Shown: positions 40,401 through 50,607 of the stretch, piece by piece
Position numbering within the stretch: the first letter of the stretch is position 1
Layout: each line of letters begins with the position of its first letter
Source of the DNA: Trogon surrucura
Lineage: Eukaryota > Chordata > Aves > Trogoniformes > Trogonidae
Reading direction: 5' to 3'
NCBI GenBank assembly: GCA_020746105.1
Contig: CM036617.1
Location: 176,294,412-176,358,411, forward strand
DNA: 64,000 nucleotides
Made by a program: the position numbers and the translations under genes
Notes under the pieces: model-generated
Databases searched by the model: none
Seen by the model: the letters and a program-made list of their open reading frames with translations, nothing else
Told to the model about the DNA's origin: nothing

Positions 40401-43400
40401 TTGATTTATATTAAATTTGTTAATAAACTAATACTCTCTAGTGTCTCCAGTGCACAACCTCTTCTCACAGCGTGGTTGTTATCTTCACACAGTCATATTC
40501 CATGCCTAATGCTATGTTGCCATCTGTTGACCAATTTAGCAGTTGTAGTACTAAGACATGACACTCAAGAATATAAAAAACAAATCTCCAAAAGATTTTA
40601 GAAGGTTCAATGTCAATGTTGTATTTACTTAATTTTCTTTATCTAGAGAAGTTATTTAAAAATCTTAATATTTATCCTTAACATTTATGAATTTAAAAAA
40701 AAAGTATTAGGCCTTCAAAGACTGTCAAAGGCTACTTAAGGAGACTGTCTAAAGACTAAAATAAATTGGAAATACTTTGGGAACTAAATTGTAAGAGCAG
40801 CAGTGTGTGGACAGAATTGACGATCTTGCTATAATGTTACATTTTTAGTTTCAAAAGGTGTCCAAAGAGAACAAGATAATATTGCTGCAGAAAAATGAAA
40901 ATAAAAAGGGGTCAAAGTGTTTACTATGTGATTCATTATTCATGTTTTTTTGGATCACGTTCAGTTTCAACTTAAGTACAGAGAAAAAAGCAACATGTTT
41001 GTATAGGATAGCGTTTCAGCTGGATTTAAAAGGGTGCAAGAGTTACTTTTATCGGGTTGTATAGTATCAGCAAAGGCAAGAAATTCTTCATGCCAGCTTC
41101 ACTCAGCAGTTGAGAAGTGTATTTACCTCTAAATGACAGCATGTATAAAATAGAGTATGTATTACATATTTTTGCCTCAAAGGAGATTTGTAGGATTAAC
41201 TCCAGAAATACCAGAAAGGCTTAAAAGAATTCTGAGCATGAGCACATGTATAAAAAGGGATTGGTTTTATATAAAGTCATAGAACAAAGTATTTTTTTAA
41301 AAAAAAATCTTTTAAAGATTAAATTTATACAGTGAAGTCTATTACCAGAAACCACGAAAAAACCTATCTTTGATATGTTTTTTTTAAATACATAAAAATA
41401 ATATGGAATGGTTCTATTAATATTAATGAAAATGAGAATGTACTTACACAGCAATATACAAACTAAATCAACTCAGTGGTTCAAACATAGATTCACAGAA
41501 TCGTTAAGGCTGGAAAAGACCTTTAAGAATTTACATGGATACAAGGATTTCATGCAGTTCCCAGTGACTCACCTTCGAATCGTCCAGTTCCAGCTTTTTC
41601 AGAGACTTTCTGACATAATCTATGAAGGAGGATGACTTGGAGAAAATTTTTCCAACATGTCGATCACTGCAAATACAGCATTGAGATGCAGGCTTTTATA
41701 CATCCAACAAAAGAAATTTGCATGTTTTAAAATTTAGTTTTTAATTTAGGACAAATAAGTTTGACAGATACTACTGCCAAGTTGATAACAATTTTCTTTT
41801 TTCCCTCTTCTACTTAAACCAAAATAAGCTAGCTAATACTTGAAGAAATTTCTAGACACAGCAAGTGTGCAATTGTATTACAGTTAGAGCACAGTTATTT
41901 TACCTAAAAAACTTGAGAATTAGTTGAAGGTTTCTTTTAATTTTTCCCCTAATATTTTTATTTCCCTATATGAATGTCAAAATTCTTCTGCTGACAGATA
42001 TTTCCTTCCATACTTCTATAATACTTCTATAATGTACTATAATGCTGCTGTAATTTACTTATCATCAAACACTGGACTGAGCAAATGCCAAGTCAGAGTA
42101 AAATTTCACTTTTGCTTGTTACCTTATGTTCATATCCTGGCAATTTTTATTTCAGTAAACGATGTCAGAATTTTCTCCTGTTTCTCCTTTTTTCTCTTCA
42201 GACAAAAATGTGGGTTGTTTCAGAAAACATGTTAAAATAATGCATGAAAACTTAAAAAAAAACCCCCAACATATAGAAAGGCTGAAGTCTAACAGGCCAC
42301 TTACACTTGTTCTCTGTTTAAAGTATCTCGGAGAGACAACACACAAAGGTTTTTGTTGGTCTGTATTCACTTTCTTGAATGTGTCCTAACATAATTCATA
42401 GAATCATAGAATCATAGAATGATTTGGATTGGAAGGGACCTCAAAAATCATCTAGTTCCAACCCTCCTGCCATGGCAGGGACATCTCCCACTAGATCATG
42501 TTGCTCAAGGCTCCATCCAGCCTGGCCTTGAACACTTCCAGCGATGGAGCATCCACAACCTCCCTGGGCAACCTGTTCCAGTGGCTCACCAGCCACAGGG
42601 TAAAGAACTTAATTCTTCTTCCAGTTGTGCAGCCCAGCAGTTAAATTGTCAGCTACAGGATTTCCAGCTACCGAAGTACTTAGGAAGAAATACAGTCCTC
42701 CCTGCCACAATGAAATTCTGAATAGAAATATATTAGTTTAAAACTTTTCCTCCTCTTTCTTCTCAGTATCCCCTCTTTCTCCGTATTTACACATCTGAAT
42801 TAACAGGTCAACAGGAAGACATCACTCAGTGGAAGTTTCGCTGGCAAGGACTCCCCCACTCACTGAGAATCATTTCTGTGGTCATATTTAATATTCAGAT
42901 GCACCTAAACATTTGTGCTGCTGCAGCCTGAAAATCAGCGTAGGACTCTGCTGTGAAGTTAGCCTTTGGAAGAAGGGTATCTGCCTTCTAATCACAAGCG
43001 ACCCAGGGGACAAATCTTGTCTGTGTCTGATTGGGATGGAGCTCACTGCCCAGCAGCCCATATAGTGTCGTGCTTTGGATCTGGGACTAGAACAGTGCTG
43101 GTAACACCAACGTTTCAGGTGTTGCCCAACAGTGATTGCACAGCATCAGGGCCTTCTCTCTTCCTCCCTCTACCCCCTGGAAAGTAGGCTGTGGGGTGCA
43201 CAAGAAGCACGGGGGGACACAGCCAGGACAGCTGACATCAACAGACCATGGGGATATTCTGTGCCACACAACATCATGCTCAGTAATAAAACTGGAGGGG
43301 GGCAGGTGTCCTTCCAAGTTAGCCATTGCTGTTATTTCAAAAGTGTAATTTTAATTACTTCCTCCGAATTATACTTCCTGTAACAAATAAAACATCATTT

Positions 43401-46400
43401 ATCTCACGGTTTTCTTTACAATTTAGTAGCCATGATTTTATGTGTGATATTCTACATAATTCTAAAATAAACAAGCATTTCTTCTTTCAGGACTTTCACC
43501 TTCTGAAGGGTAAGCTGTCTGGCACTGTGTTTAGCAAAAGATTGGGGAGTATCTGCATTAGCACTTATTTTTGATCAGCAGTATACCTCTGAGGTGAATT
43601 TTCTGGTTTTCCCCACCTCTCACGCCTTCATTCACACTGTGGAACAGGATCAGAATGGGTTATTTCCAAATGAAATTAAACTGGAAAGCGTGCTTCTGGA
43701 TGTGCTCCAATTGCTATCAGGCACATATCCCGCAGAATTAGACAGAATCTAATCCAACTGCAACTCAAGAAAAAGAGTACAGTGACTACGTCAGGTCCTC
43801 AGCACCAGCTCTCCAAATCCCGTCCTACAAGGGCGCAGGACTTGCTGGCAGCAAGTAGCTCTTTACAGCTATGACGGTCATTGAGCTTTCAGTAGTTTTT
43901 CTCAGGACAAACATAAATGTCTTTTTGTCTTCTGCAGTATTAAAGCTGCCACAACTTCTGCATAAAAGGGTAGCCCAGGATTGTGTTGACTTTTTTTGGA
44001 AATCTGCTGTTTGTTCTTTGGTCAATATACATTTTACCATGTATCTAGTACCAAAGAGCACCTATTTTGACTATGGGTAAAGGAAGGGCAATACTTTTGT
44101 GATGTAGATTAGGATGAACAAATCTATCCTGCTATTTAATACCATTAGGTGTATACGGTCTGCAAAGACTGACTCTTAAACCTTTTATTTTTCTAAGAAA
44201 TACTTTCTCTACAGAAGAGAGGTGGAAGAGTATCAGATCTCTGGTTGGTATTCTGCGAATTCTTACCTTTTGGTGACACCATAGTTTTCTTCTATAATAA
44301 CCTGAAGAACAGCTCGATAAAACAATGATTCTGTAGGCAGCTGCAAAAAGATTTTACAACAGCAAGGATCTAAAACTGGCATTGACATCATGATCAGAGT
44401 AACAAAACCAGTATTGGCTTTCTAAATTACTTATTGGCTTGTATTCTTTACAATCAGTCACAACAGGTTTAAGAGGACAATTTACTTATGTCCTTGCATT
44501 CAGTTAAAATTACATTTTTGGGTGAGATTCTAACATAACCACGGATGCAAGAGAAAAAAGAAACCCAGAGTTCAATGGCTGGCAGAGGGAAAAAGAAAAG
44601 AAGAAAAATGTATGGATCATGATCCAATTTCTATCATGCAAAGTAAATAAAATTTACCTAAGATGTTCTCAAGTCAAAGGGAATAATTCACTATCTGAAT
44701 CACCATAATCTGCAGTCTGAACCATACAGAAAGTACTATGCTCATAAAAAGAGAATACATTGAAAACTTCGTATCTTTGTGTATGAATGACCCATTTTTA
44801 TAAAAATAGATAATGCTTGCCAATTAAAAATTCATGGCAAAATGCATTTACAGTAAAAGGCTACTGGGGTTGGTGGGCTTACTTATGGAAAGAAGAGGTC
44901 TCTCAGCTTTGCCTTTTAAGTATTTGCACAGTTGGTGTCCACCATCCCCACAGGATAACTTGCAAAGTATTCACAAGGAAAAAATGTACAGGAATTAAAA
45001 GTGAGAATGATGATGTTTCTAACAGTTTCAAGCTTTTGTCACAACAATTTCTATTTTTACATCAGTTGATAAAACATTGGTACAGAGTGATCCAAACCAG
45101 GGATATCAGAAGGACATTTGTACTGAATTTATGTATTAGCTGAAAGACAGCGGAACTGGTTAGGAAGGGTAGTTTAATGTCTTAAACTTTAAGCTGTGCT
45201 TTTTTCCCCAGATCCTTAATTGCCAAAAGAAAACAGATTCACTAAGTACAATCACAGCAATAAAAATGTGATTTCATGATGACACATGCTATCTGTCAGG
45301 ATTTGCTGCAGTGTATGCTAGCATTTTAGATTCCAGAAACACAGAAGTTCAATAAAAGGTCACGGATTAAGAGCATTCAAGGGGGAAAAAAAACATTTTA
45401 TCTTAGAATGGCTAAAATAAACAATATTACTTACCATTTGGCCAACAGCAACTCGTTCCAAAGCCTTTAAGAGTGAAGGAATTAAATTGCTGATATGTTT
45501 ATTCTTTATCAGAACATTTTATAAACACATTGTATAAAAGTCAGAGGAGATGACATTTAAAAAGATTAATGGTGTGACATAACATGAGCTTGCACACTTT
45601 AAAGTGTTAATACCTTTAGGGACTCGTAATCAGCTCACTCCTGTAATTTTGGTTTATTTATAGGAGAAGCAATGACAACTGACTGTATGGAAACAGGCGC
45701 AGGCAAAATATGTTTCTTTTTCTTACTATTGTAAAAGAATTTCAGAGGATTACTTTCTGTGGAAGTGCTAAAAAGAAATGCATTTTTCTTGAGTCTGTTC
45801 CCACCGAAATACAAATAATTCACTTTGCATATTCAACTATTTTCAAGTAAATATTAGTTCAATGTACAATATCTTTAAATAGTTTTAGTCCCTAGTATTC
45901 AGATAAATTGAACTTCCCTTTGTAAAGTGAAATAAAATAACAACTTCAGAGAGACTGCTGTTTAAAATACTGTGCATTTTCTTTCACTATATTCTTCATA
46001 CCATAAATCCTGACGTAGGTGTGAGAGTACTTGATTTTTACGGTCCATAGTGACAAAGAATGGCAAATAATTAGAAGCGTGGAATATTTTTCCACAACTG
46101 AAATGATATTGCGCCAAAAAAAGTACAACCCAGTATTAAAGATCGTAGCAGAAATGAAAACAACAACTCAGTAAATTATCTGACACTGCAACAAATCAGC
46201 AAACCAAAAATGCTTCACTGTGGTTATTGTCACCTTAAGTCCCATAACTCCACTTACTCTAGTGGAGTTAGGGGACTAAATAAAGATGCTTGTCTCTGCA
46301 TTGCCCCCTTCTCCTTCTTCTAGTTTTAGAACTGATGTTGTATTTCACACTTCTCTTCAAACCTGGTCCAAGGAGTTGCAGTTCCTCCACTCATGGCTTT

Positions 46401-48087
46401 GGCCAACTATCAGGTTTGACTTTGCTGTATATGCTCTAGCTCTCACACCAGCACCTACGTGCTGCTGCTTAGCAGACGGATGTGGGTTCTAACACGTAGG
46501 GTAAGAGTCTGAGACCGAAACTCTCTTCCAGAACCTCTGGTCCTTGGCACCTGAACCAGTCTGAATGACCTCTAAGAATGAACATCAGCAATGATGCTGA
46601 GTGTCATTGCTCTGCAGACTCACTTTCTCCTAGCCAGCCATTACCTGACCCTAGGAAGATGTGTGCCTAGCTGCACTGTGCTCTCTTCCTTGTACCTCCT
46701 GGCAGGCAAGGAAAATCTTAGTCGTGAAAAATGCATAGAGTTACAAATGTACTAATAGTGCAAGTATCTAGTGACATAGGAGAACTCTGTCTTTTGTGAA
46801 TGTTTAAACGAAAAAAACGTTTGTAATTGCCAAATTCCTGTGATTTTTCTGAAATCTAAAATACATATATATGGCACGATCAGTACTATCTCTCAGGGGT
46901 CATTTGCTTACAAAATTTATCTTCCTACCATTGTTGAAAACCAGCCCAAACTGTTTCTTTCCAAAAGAAATGGAATAGGAAAGGAAATAGCTGATGTGCC
47001 AGCTGAGGAAGAATTGGTATAGTATGACACCGACAAGAAAAAGAGAAAAGGCAAATCCCTTTCAGAAAGCACTTTTTGTGATAAGTTTTACAGCAACATC
47101 TCTAAAATGAACAATTCTTTTCTTGTACCTTGCCAAGGGTAACACATATAAGCCTTATACTAAACAACTGTCCTCCTATGCTTTTTCCTGATGGCATTAA
47201 TTATAATGTTAGTTCAAGTTTACATAACCTTGATACATTAGCCTATGCCGAGTCTTTAGTCTACACCGTTCTCCATAACCAAGGTAGAGAGCTGGCAGCA
47301 GAGGCTAGTCAGAACCTGATGTGATTCATTTTGATACCAGAAATTAAGAATGAATAGAGGAAAGGAATACTGGTCTTCTAACTGAAACAGTGGTTGAAAT
47401 TTTCAGTACCTGTCTGTTTTTTCAAATTAGACAACAGTTCATCATTCTGTCTTGATGAGGTTAGGTCTTTAAAAACACTTCATCTCTTGATGCAATGTTA
47501 AAAAGATGTTTCCAGTCTCTTAAGCCACATGGATTTTAGAACTCTTTTACTTTTTGGAATAGGCAGGTTTGTTTAGGTTTTAAAGAGTCAGAACATTCAA
47601 TATTATGAATCATGAAGGCGTTGGGGGAGTTAGTGATTGCAATCCTTCTACAATTACCTTGTTCCCCTCTAAGTCCTTGGCCAGGAACTAGTACCCTGAG
47701 GAGTTACCTTGTTTAGGTTTCAACGAAGGTTTGGCCTTTCTGTCCACTCTTAAAATACATTTCTGTCAATACTCATTTTTTCATGCCTTCAGCAAGTATA
47801 AAATATATAAAGCTGGAAGGTCAATACTATTTTTTTTTAAGATATAATTCATCATGCTTACAACATTAATGATGTTATTCTGTAGACTCTTGGATTAAAG
47901 TCACGGCTTTAGGATTAGAAGCCAAAAACAATGAATCCTGTAACATCTGGATAAAGCCCTCAGTAGGAAAAAGAAAAGAAGGGGAATCATACCAAGCACG
48001 CTGACATTCTAGCATTGCGACCACAGCACCATCCCTTGTCCTTCAAGTACTGACACATGGGAAATCCCCACACTTCCTCTGGACATT
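22334..48087 (-). CDS. METTL25: METTL25, C-terminal coding part (seven spliced exons)
   Basis: This entry spans the seven exons that join in one open frame: 48087-47993, 45464-45435, 44340-44267, 41666-41573, 24719-24645, 24024-23953 and 22432-22334. The product is 178 residues ending in a stop. Conserved blocks in order are [76 protein letters not shown] and [20 protein letters not shown]. These agree with my knowledge of vertebrate METTL25, a predicted S-adenosylmethionine-dependent methyltransferase of the Methyltransf_32 family and relative of METTL25B/RRNAD1, whose substrate is not firmly known. Every intron starts with GT and ends with AG, and all phases match. The strong conservation argues that this part was under selection until recently. 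The upstream part of the gene in this window is damaged or missing, so a full working enzyme cannot be shown. Confidence 0.9.
22433..23952 (-). other. METTL25: METTL25 intron before last exon
   Basis: This is a GT-AG intron of about 1.5 kb. It is AT-rich. I see no repeat family or RNA gene in it. Confidence 0.8.
23953..24024 (-). CDS. METTL25: METTL25 penultimate coding exon
   Basis: This is a 72-nt exon of 24 residues, beginning [18 protein letters not shown] and ending CYLKEQ, in phase 0 at both ends. The acceptor has a good pyrimidine tract (CTAATCTTTCTTTCAG) and the donor is CAG|GTATTT. The hydrophobic [15 protein letters not shown] block is a hallmark of the METTL25/METTL25B C-terminal region. 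Its length is a multiple of three, so skipping would keep the frame. Confidence 0.9.
24025..24644 (-). other. METTL25: METTL25 short intron with an AT hairpin
   Basis: This is a 620-bp GT-AG intron. It holds a perfect 10-bp inverted repeat with a 6-nt loop at 24331-24356. Nothing else is recognised. Confidence 0.8.
24331..24356. repeat. AT hairpin, 10-nt arms
   Basis: TTTAATAAAA at 24331-24340 pairs fully with TTTTATTAAA at 24347-24356, with a loop of AAGAAA. It could arise by chance in such AT-rich DNA. Confidence 0.7.
24645..24719 (-). CDS. METTL25: METTL25 internal exon (YYEKYK / NELEAFN block)
   Basis: This is a 75-nt exon of 25 residues, from [14 protein letters not shown] to [10 protein letters not shown], in phase 0 at both ends. 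The acceptor is AAATCCTTTTCAG. The donor is ATG|GTAAAA, weaker than the consensus. The human protein has a closely related YYEKYK...MNELEAFNM stretch at this place. The exon lies 16.9 kb downstream of the previous one, across the CR1-rich intron. Confidence 0.9.
25273..25775 (+). mobile_element. CR1 LINE copy, CR1-X-like tail
   Basis: This is a 5'-truncated CR1 copy reading rightwards and ending in ATTCTATGATTCTATG. A 106-codon frame (25369-25689) covers the C-terminal region: [31 protein letters not shown] and [14 protein letters not shown]. The last 90 bp, from CTGATCTAGT on, are nearly the same as the tail of the SINE at 52.9 kb. That makes this the same CR1 tail type that the SINE uses. 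Confidence 0.93.
26330..26446 (+). mobile_element. Short CR1 3' end
   Basis: About 115 bp matching the last part of a CR1 subfamily: GTGGCACTTGGGGACATGG, then GTCTTCTCCAGCCTAAACG and the ATTCTATGATTCTAT tail. It is heavily 5'-truncated. Confidence 0.88.
26838..27960 (+). mobile_element. Old, diverged CR1/L3-like LINE
   Basis: This is a degraded plus-strand LINE of about 1.1 kb. Readable parts include the HEFVKNKS stretch before the RT core, a stretch equal to [20 protein letters not shown], and [19 protein letters not shown]. These are in different frames with many stops. It is much older than the other CR1 copies and probably comes from an early sauropsid CR1/L3 type. The ends are approximate. 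Confidence 0.65.
27388..27418. repeat. A-rich low-complexity stretch
   Basis: A purine run of As with single Gs inside the old LINE copy. Confidence 0.8.
32387..34624 (-). mobile_element. Long CR1 LINE copy with nearly whole reverse transcriptase
   Basis: This is the longest CR1 copy in the window, about 2.2 kb, reading leftwards. From its 5' end, 34620-34357 encodes the linker after the endonuclease ([19 protein letters not shown]), and 34282-34010 continues it. 34068-33367 holds the RT palm with AFDTVSH near 33495-33515, and 33407-32880 holds the catalytic FADDTKLGG box near 33250-33276. 32819-32472 holds the C-terminal region. At least three frame changes and a stop near 32,880 make it non-coding. 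The endonuclease domain and 5' UTR are missing, as usual for 5'-truncated LINEs. It sits in a METTL25 intron in the gene's own orientation. Confidence 0.95.
37476..38042 (+). mobile_element. CR1 LINE piece lacking its 3' end
   Basis: The plus-strand CR1 sequence starts at GGTCACAACAACCCC, runs through [20 protein letters not shown] and the [15 protein letters not shown]-like region, and stops after a KNFFTE stretch at about 38,042. The expected last 250 bp with the ATTCTATG tail are missing. LINE copies normally lose the 5' end, so the 3' loss points to a later deletion or rearrangement. Confidence 0.9.
38328..38600 (-). mobile_element. CR1 3' end, inverted next to the previous copy
   Basis: A minus-strand CR1 tail and the last 270 bp, with the complement of GGGGCTGGAAGGGACCTC and of CAGCCTGTTCCAGTGC. 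It lies about 285 bp beyond the 3'-less plus-strand copy and faces it. The left end is clear; the right end is approximate. Confidence 0.9.
39213..39236. repeat. 24-nt poly(T) run
   Basis: This is an uninterrupted run of 24 T on the plus strand, the longest homopolymer in the window. It could be a reverse-oriented retroposed poly(A) tail, but I see no clear target-site duplication around it. Confidence 0.9.
41490..41528 (-). mobile_element. Tiny CR1 tail remnant next to a METTL25 splice donor
   Basis: About 40 bp matching the very end of a CR1: ATTCACAGAATCGTTAAGG followed by CTGGAAAAGACCTTTAAG. It lies 44 bp downstream of the donor of the DRHVGKI exon. Confidence 0.75.
41573..41666 (-). CDS. 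METTL25: METTL25 internal exon (DRHVGKI block)
   Basis: This is a 94-nt exon. Its first base completes a serine codon begun in the previous exon; then follow [18 protein letters not shown] and [13 protein letters not shown]. The acceptor is TATTTGCAG and the donor is AAG|GTGAGT, a strong match. DRHVGKI and DYVR.SLKKL are shared with vertebrate METTL25. A 40-bp CR1 tail remnant lies only about 45 bp past the donor. Confidence 0.9.
42395..42622 (-). mobile_element. CR1 3' end with a three-unit tail
   Basis: A minus-strand CR1 copy starting with three CATAGAAT units, then the complement of the usual 3' UTR and the last part of the coding region (CTCCCTGGGCAACCTGTTCC). It is about 230 bp and inside a METTL25 intron. 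Confidence 0.92.
42995..43312 (+). mobile_element. Avian ERVL-type LTR, 5' part only
   Basis: The sequence from GTGTCTGATTGGGATGGAG through CAGCAGCCCATATAGTG, ACACAGCCAGGACAGCTGAC, GATATTCTGTGCCACACAAC and ATCATGCTCAGTAATAAAAC matches the U3 part of a common avian endogenous-retrovirus LTR (TguLTR5-like, from memory). The part after the TATA-like AATAAAAC box, with poly(A) site and LTR end, is not seen. No retroviral coding sequence lies next to it, so it is probably a truncated solo LTR. It lies antisense to METTL25. The ends are approximate. Confidence 0.6.
44267..44340 (-). CDS. METTL25: METTL25 internal exon ([13 protein letters not shown] block)
   Basis: This is a 74-nt exon encoding [20 protein letters not shown] followed by GVTK, and ending with two bases of the next codon. 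The acceptor is CTTTTTGCAG and the donor is AAAAG|GTAAG. It is entered in phase 0 from the 30-nt exon and joins the DRHVGKI exon in frame. The block is nearly the same in mammalian METTL25. Confidence 0.92.
44341..45434 (-). other. METTL25: METTL25 1.1-kb intron
   Basis: This is a GT-AG intron between the microexon and the LPTESLFYR exon. It holds a 108-codon plus-strand reading frame (44817-45143) with no recognisable product, which I take as chance. I see no repeats. Confidence 0.8.
45435..45464 (-). CDS. METTL25: METTL25 30-nt microexon
   Basis: This is a 30-nt exon encoding [10 protein letters not shown], in phase 0 at both ends. The acceptor reads CACTCTTAAAG and the donor ATG|GTAAGT. 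On its own it would be too short to call. It is supported by exact frame continuity with both neighbours and by the ALERVA.GQ stretch known in METTL25 between NARMSACL and LPTESLFYR. Confidence 0.88.
45465..47992 (-). other. METTL25: METTL25 2.5-kb intron with long hairpin
   Basis: This is a GT-AG intron. Its one clear structure is an inverted repeat at 46238-46277, reported as a finding. The rest shows no known repeat. Confidence 0.8.
46238..46277. repeat. Inverted repeat, 17-nt arms, 6-nt loop
   Basis: The left arm 46238-46254 (AGTCCC-A-TAACTCCACT) pairs with the right arm 46261-46277 (AGTGGAGTTA-G-GGGACT) with a single A/G mismatch. The loop is TACTCT. It sits in a METTL25 intron and is far more perfect than nearby sequence. 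Confidence 0.85.
47993..48087 (-). CDS. METTL25: METTL25 internal exon (GFPMC / WCCGRNARM block)
   Basis: This is a 95-nt exon. Two leading bases (AA) finish a codon from the previous exon; then follow [19 protein letters not shown] and [12 protein letters not shown], ending in phase 0. The acceptor is CTCCATTTTGCAG and the donor TTG|GTATGA. The GFPMC..L and [13 protein letters not shown] blocks are very conserved in METTL25. The other frames have stops. The exon that should precede it, ending one base into a codon, was not found. Confidence 0.9.
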
Positions 48088-50607
48088 CTGCAAAATGGAG
48101 AGAAAAAAAAAAGTTACAGCTTTCATGGGCTATTTTTCTCTTACTTAAAGAATGCACAATATATTGAGCAAGAAGAACAATAGTTAATGGTAGGAGAATA
48201 AACTCTACCAGCCCAGTACCAAAAACGATGCTACTGTTACAAAACCCATTATCTTCCCCCTAACAGATGTTTTTGGATTATGTTGAATTTCTGGTCATTT
48301 CACATTTTCCAAAATGCTTTTAAGTGAGTGAAAATCCCCTGGAAAAAAGTTCCAAGAGGAAAAGAGAAGAGTTTGCAAATACTCGTGGCACTCCATGCCA
48401 TGCCAAGTGTCACAAGATGTGAGCCAGGCAGTTCTTCAATGTAGCAGGACTTCAATATCGCTTCTCACTGAGCTCTCTTATCATAAACATCTTTTAAACA
48501 TCACACAGACCAATGTGTATTTGTTTATTTCATGCTTTGCTGCAAGGCAGAATGTTTGTTTTCCAGAAAAGAGCAGCTGCAAAGACTCTTTCTGTTTCTT
48601 CAAAACACTGAGAAGCACTTGCAACACAATCTGTGCTCAGTTTGTTTCAGTATCATTTATGTTTTGAATAACAATACTGATTCTTCATGTTTAACCCTAA
48701 TGCAAATGTGGAAAACTAAAGTACAGGGATTACTTTACAGATGTTCCCAAACCCCATTTTTAAACGTAGACAAACTCTACAACGTTTTGAGTCTTCATCA
48801 GCACATTTGTCAGCTGATTTTTTAGAATGCTGAATAAGAATTACTAATTTCTTAAAAAAAACCCTCAACAACAAATTGGCTAAGATCCTGGCTTTTTAGC
48901 ATAGAGAGATGACTTGGGCACATTTAAAGATAAATCATGTAATGGGGTTAAACAAAGGACAGCAGAAATATGACTCTTCAGATTTACCAAGTCTAAGATA
49001 CATATATGTAAGCAGAATCAGTTCATGAAAGTTAAGGGAAATAGGAAACTCTAAGGGATATGACCCTCCTCGCCACAGCGAAAGCCGCCCGTTTTCTAGC
49101 GGTACACCCTGATCTTCGTTGATCTCTGGAGGGTGACAGCAAGCAGGCAACTGCAGGCAACCTCCACCTTCACTCTCCTTTTAGCCCTGAGAAATATCAG
49201 AGGCTCTTCGGGCATGAATGCTGGTTTGAGGACAATGATTTAAGAATAGGATTTTAAGTCTGAGTAATCAATAGAAGGAGAAAGAAAATTCCTTTAGAAG
49301 TAAAGATGAAATTTGACAAAACAGGTTGCAACTAGTTTCAGCACTAGGAATCTACCACGAACTTTTAAGTGTTGTATGAGAAGCTATGAAATGTTAATTA
49401 ACTTCAAGGTTAATTATTGAGTACAGGGAATAAAACGGAGTACTTCTGCAGGGATGGTAATAAGAACTTACTAAATGTATTTTTTGCAAAGGAAACAATG
49501 ACTGCTATAATTCCTATTTTATGATTCACATTCATAAGTCTTTTGAATCTATATGCTACAATATTTCAAAACAAAAATTTACAAACTGAGTTAGAGAGAT
49601 GAAATCATTGATCTTTTCAAGTAATCCCGTCTAATTTAGAGCCCATCCTCTAGGCAAGCTAATCATCCATGCAAGTTAAAGTTGGTACTCGCTGTGCTAC
49701 AGTCTTAATATTAGTGCACTGTACTCATGCATAATTCTGAAGAATTTATGACACCTTTGAAAAAGATTATCAGGCAAAGCACAATCTAATTCAAATTACT
49801 GAAACTCTAAAGTAGGAGAAAAAGAAAGAAAAACTAACGCTTTTAGATGTGTGTATTCAAAGATGGCCACGTATCTACAATATTGAGTTCTATTTATTTT
49901 TTCATATCCAGTCCAAGCACATTGCTGATTAAAAAAAAAATTAAAGGATGAATATATACTGCTATAAAGTTCATATATTTATCAGCTACATTTTAAAACC
50001 CTGGAAATCCTTTTAATGCCTCCAACTACTTTCAGATATACTTAATATTATATATCTCACTAATTACCATATTGTGGTTCTGTCTGACAACACAGCAGCT
50101 GTTCTGAACCATGTAACTCCAAAGATTTTCAAGCAACAGTTTAAGCAGGGGTATTCTATGGAAGATTTCACAGCAAACAGCTCAAGTATTCAACAGTGCA
50201 TGAAGTAATCATGTTACAATTCAGTACAGAGGAGTCAAGGAGACAGAATTTCTTCCACGAAAAGTTAACAAAACGGGGAATTCTAGGTAAACCGTTGATC
50301 AGCTGAAACGAACCTATGCTGGGGTATAATCCTAGAACCTAGTAGTTAAATAGCTATGACTTTACCTCTAAGCTAGATTCTTAAAAAGACTTCTTGAAAG
50401 ATTTCTTAAAAAGACTAAATCACACATTTAATGAAACTAATTGCTGCAAATATTGCACCAATATAAACCATTGCCAAAAAAAAAAAATCTTAATTCTGTT
50501 ACGTTCTTAGAACAAAATCTATAAACCAAACGATAATGTGAATCACTTACAGAGGAAGAGAACATAGGAAACACGACAGTTCATGCAGAGCAGCATGCAC
50601 AACATAA

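Larger units (their letters stand above)
24720..41572 (-). other. METTL25: METTL25 16.9-kb intron, CR1-rich
   Basis: This is a GT-AG intron between the DRHVGKI exon and the YYEKYK exon. It has collected at least seven CR1 pieces in both directions, a 24-T run at 39213-39236 and an A-rich stretch at 27388-27418. The parts at 28.0-32.38 kb and 34.7-37.47 kb, and those from 38.65 kb on, show no repeat family that I recognise. An exon-like plus-strand block at 29764-29898 is reported as a finding. Confidence 0.8.
41667..44266 (-). other. METTL25: METTL25 intron with CR1 and ERV LTR pieces
   Basis: This is a 2.6-kb GT-AG intron. It contains a CR1 3' end (42395-42622) and part of an avian endogenous-retrovirus LTR (about 42995-43312). 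The rest is plain AT-rich intron. Confidence 0.8.

Noticed and set aside
49060-49110. Minus-strand RCGEEGH stretch considered as a worn CGDL motif of METTL25.
   Set aside because: Surrounding residues do not match, and no splice sites in the right phase flank it.
50090-50170. Exon-like minus-strand segment with a GTAATT donor, considered as the missing METTL25 exon.
   Set aside because: Its translations contain neither CGDL nor CCYHLL, and the acceptor is poor.
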